Source: Planctomycetota bacterium
Lineage (GTDB): Bacteria > Planctomycetota > Phycisphaerae > WQYP01
Assembly: GCA_021804985.1 (NCBI GenBank)
Contig: JAJZGD010000007.1
Location: 1-35,767, forward strand
Direction: 5' to 3'
Length of the DNA: 35,767 nucleotides
Of the stretch, positions 35,626 through 35,767 are shown piece by piece. The translations under genes were made by a program, and so were the position numbers. Numbering within the stretch: position 1 is the stretch's first letter; each line of letters begins with the position of its first letter. The notes under the pieces are model-generated. The model was not told the origin of the DNA. It made no database searches and saw only the letters and a program-made list of their open reading frames with translations.

Positions 35626-35767
35626 TCCGAGTAATCGCCGGGTTGCGACGCCGTGATTTTTGGCACCCATCAAGCAGCGGCAACGACGGCGTACCTGACG
35701 CAGAGGGTACACCGAGGCGCCGCGCCGCAGAGGGGGGGACAAAAAGCACGTCGCCCCGCGGGGTGGG
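35616..35767. mobile_element. MITE-like element, cut by the window end
   Basis: Starts CAGGAGCCTGTCCGAGTAAT and for ~140 bp matches the reverse complement of 13465-13633, including GTGATTTTTGGCACCCATCA, GGCGTACCTGACGCAGA and GCCGCGCCGCAGAGGGGG. The opposite terminus is not within the window, so completeness is unknown. The tail CAAAAAGCACGTCGCCCCGC also resembles window bases 21-40, suggesting that a further copy ends at the left edge. Confidence 0.75.

Noticed and set aside
9784-35767. Recurring AGGAGCCTGTCC units as a CRISPR array
   Set aside because: Copies are kilobases apart, occur in both orientations and carry inverted termini; no cas genes.

Overview
The window is GC-rich bacterial chromosomal DNA with densely packed genes on both strands. 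It most resembles a Gram-negative member of the PVC group, probably Planctomycetota and possibly Phycisphaerae. LpxB implies lipid A and an outer membrane, MqnD implies menaquinone made by the futalosine route, and an ECF sigma factor is paired with an atypical membrane anti-sigma protein. This taxonomic reading is inferred from gene content and protein style; no rRNA or other phylogenetic marker was tested.

Left part (1-5200, all minus strand): a family 2 glycosyltransferase whose last ~31 residues are encoded by a dispersed repeat; an IS110-family element (about 1473-2732) inserted inside another dispersed repeat, with an intact transposase and two abutting hairpins in its upstream end that look like a bridge RNA; then an ECF sigma factor, anti-sigma protein and PDZ protein cluster.

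Centre (5400-22000): on the plus strand, a YgfZ-type folate-binding protein and MqnD. On the minus strand, an isochorismatase-fold protein lacking the expected cysteine, an FmdB-type zinc ribbon and a PfpI/DJ-1 protein. On the plus strand, topoisomerase I and a small secreted protein. Then a long minus-strand series: sulfotransferase, sigma-54 response regulator, cysteine-desulfurase-like enzyme, and an M16 peptidase pair (one inactive, one active). The gcvT-gcvH pair is also on the minus strand, without gcvP in the window.

Right part (22100-35040): SDR oxidoreductase (+), cysS and lpxB (-), a PilZ c-di-GMP receptor (+) behind a structured AT-rich leader, a secreted SGNH hydrolase (-), a 1146-residue protein that I take to be a PPi-type PEP carboxykinase (+), an FHA protein (-), HemW (+) and an MFS transporter (+) with an unusual loop insertion.

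The most distinctive non-coding feature is a family of MITE-like repeats with termini of the type AGGAGCCTGTCCGAGTAAT. They sit just after gene ends and at two genes (the glycosyltransferase and the MFS transporter) form the C-terminus or stop codon. A related ~130-140 bp repeat occurs near both ends of the window. No rRNA, tRNA or CRISPR array was seen.
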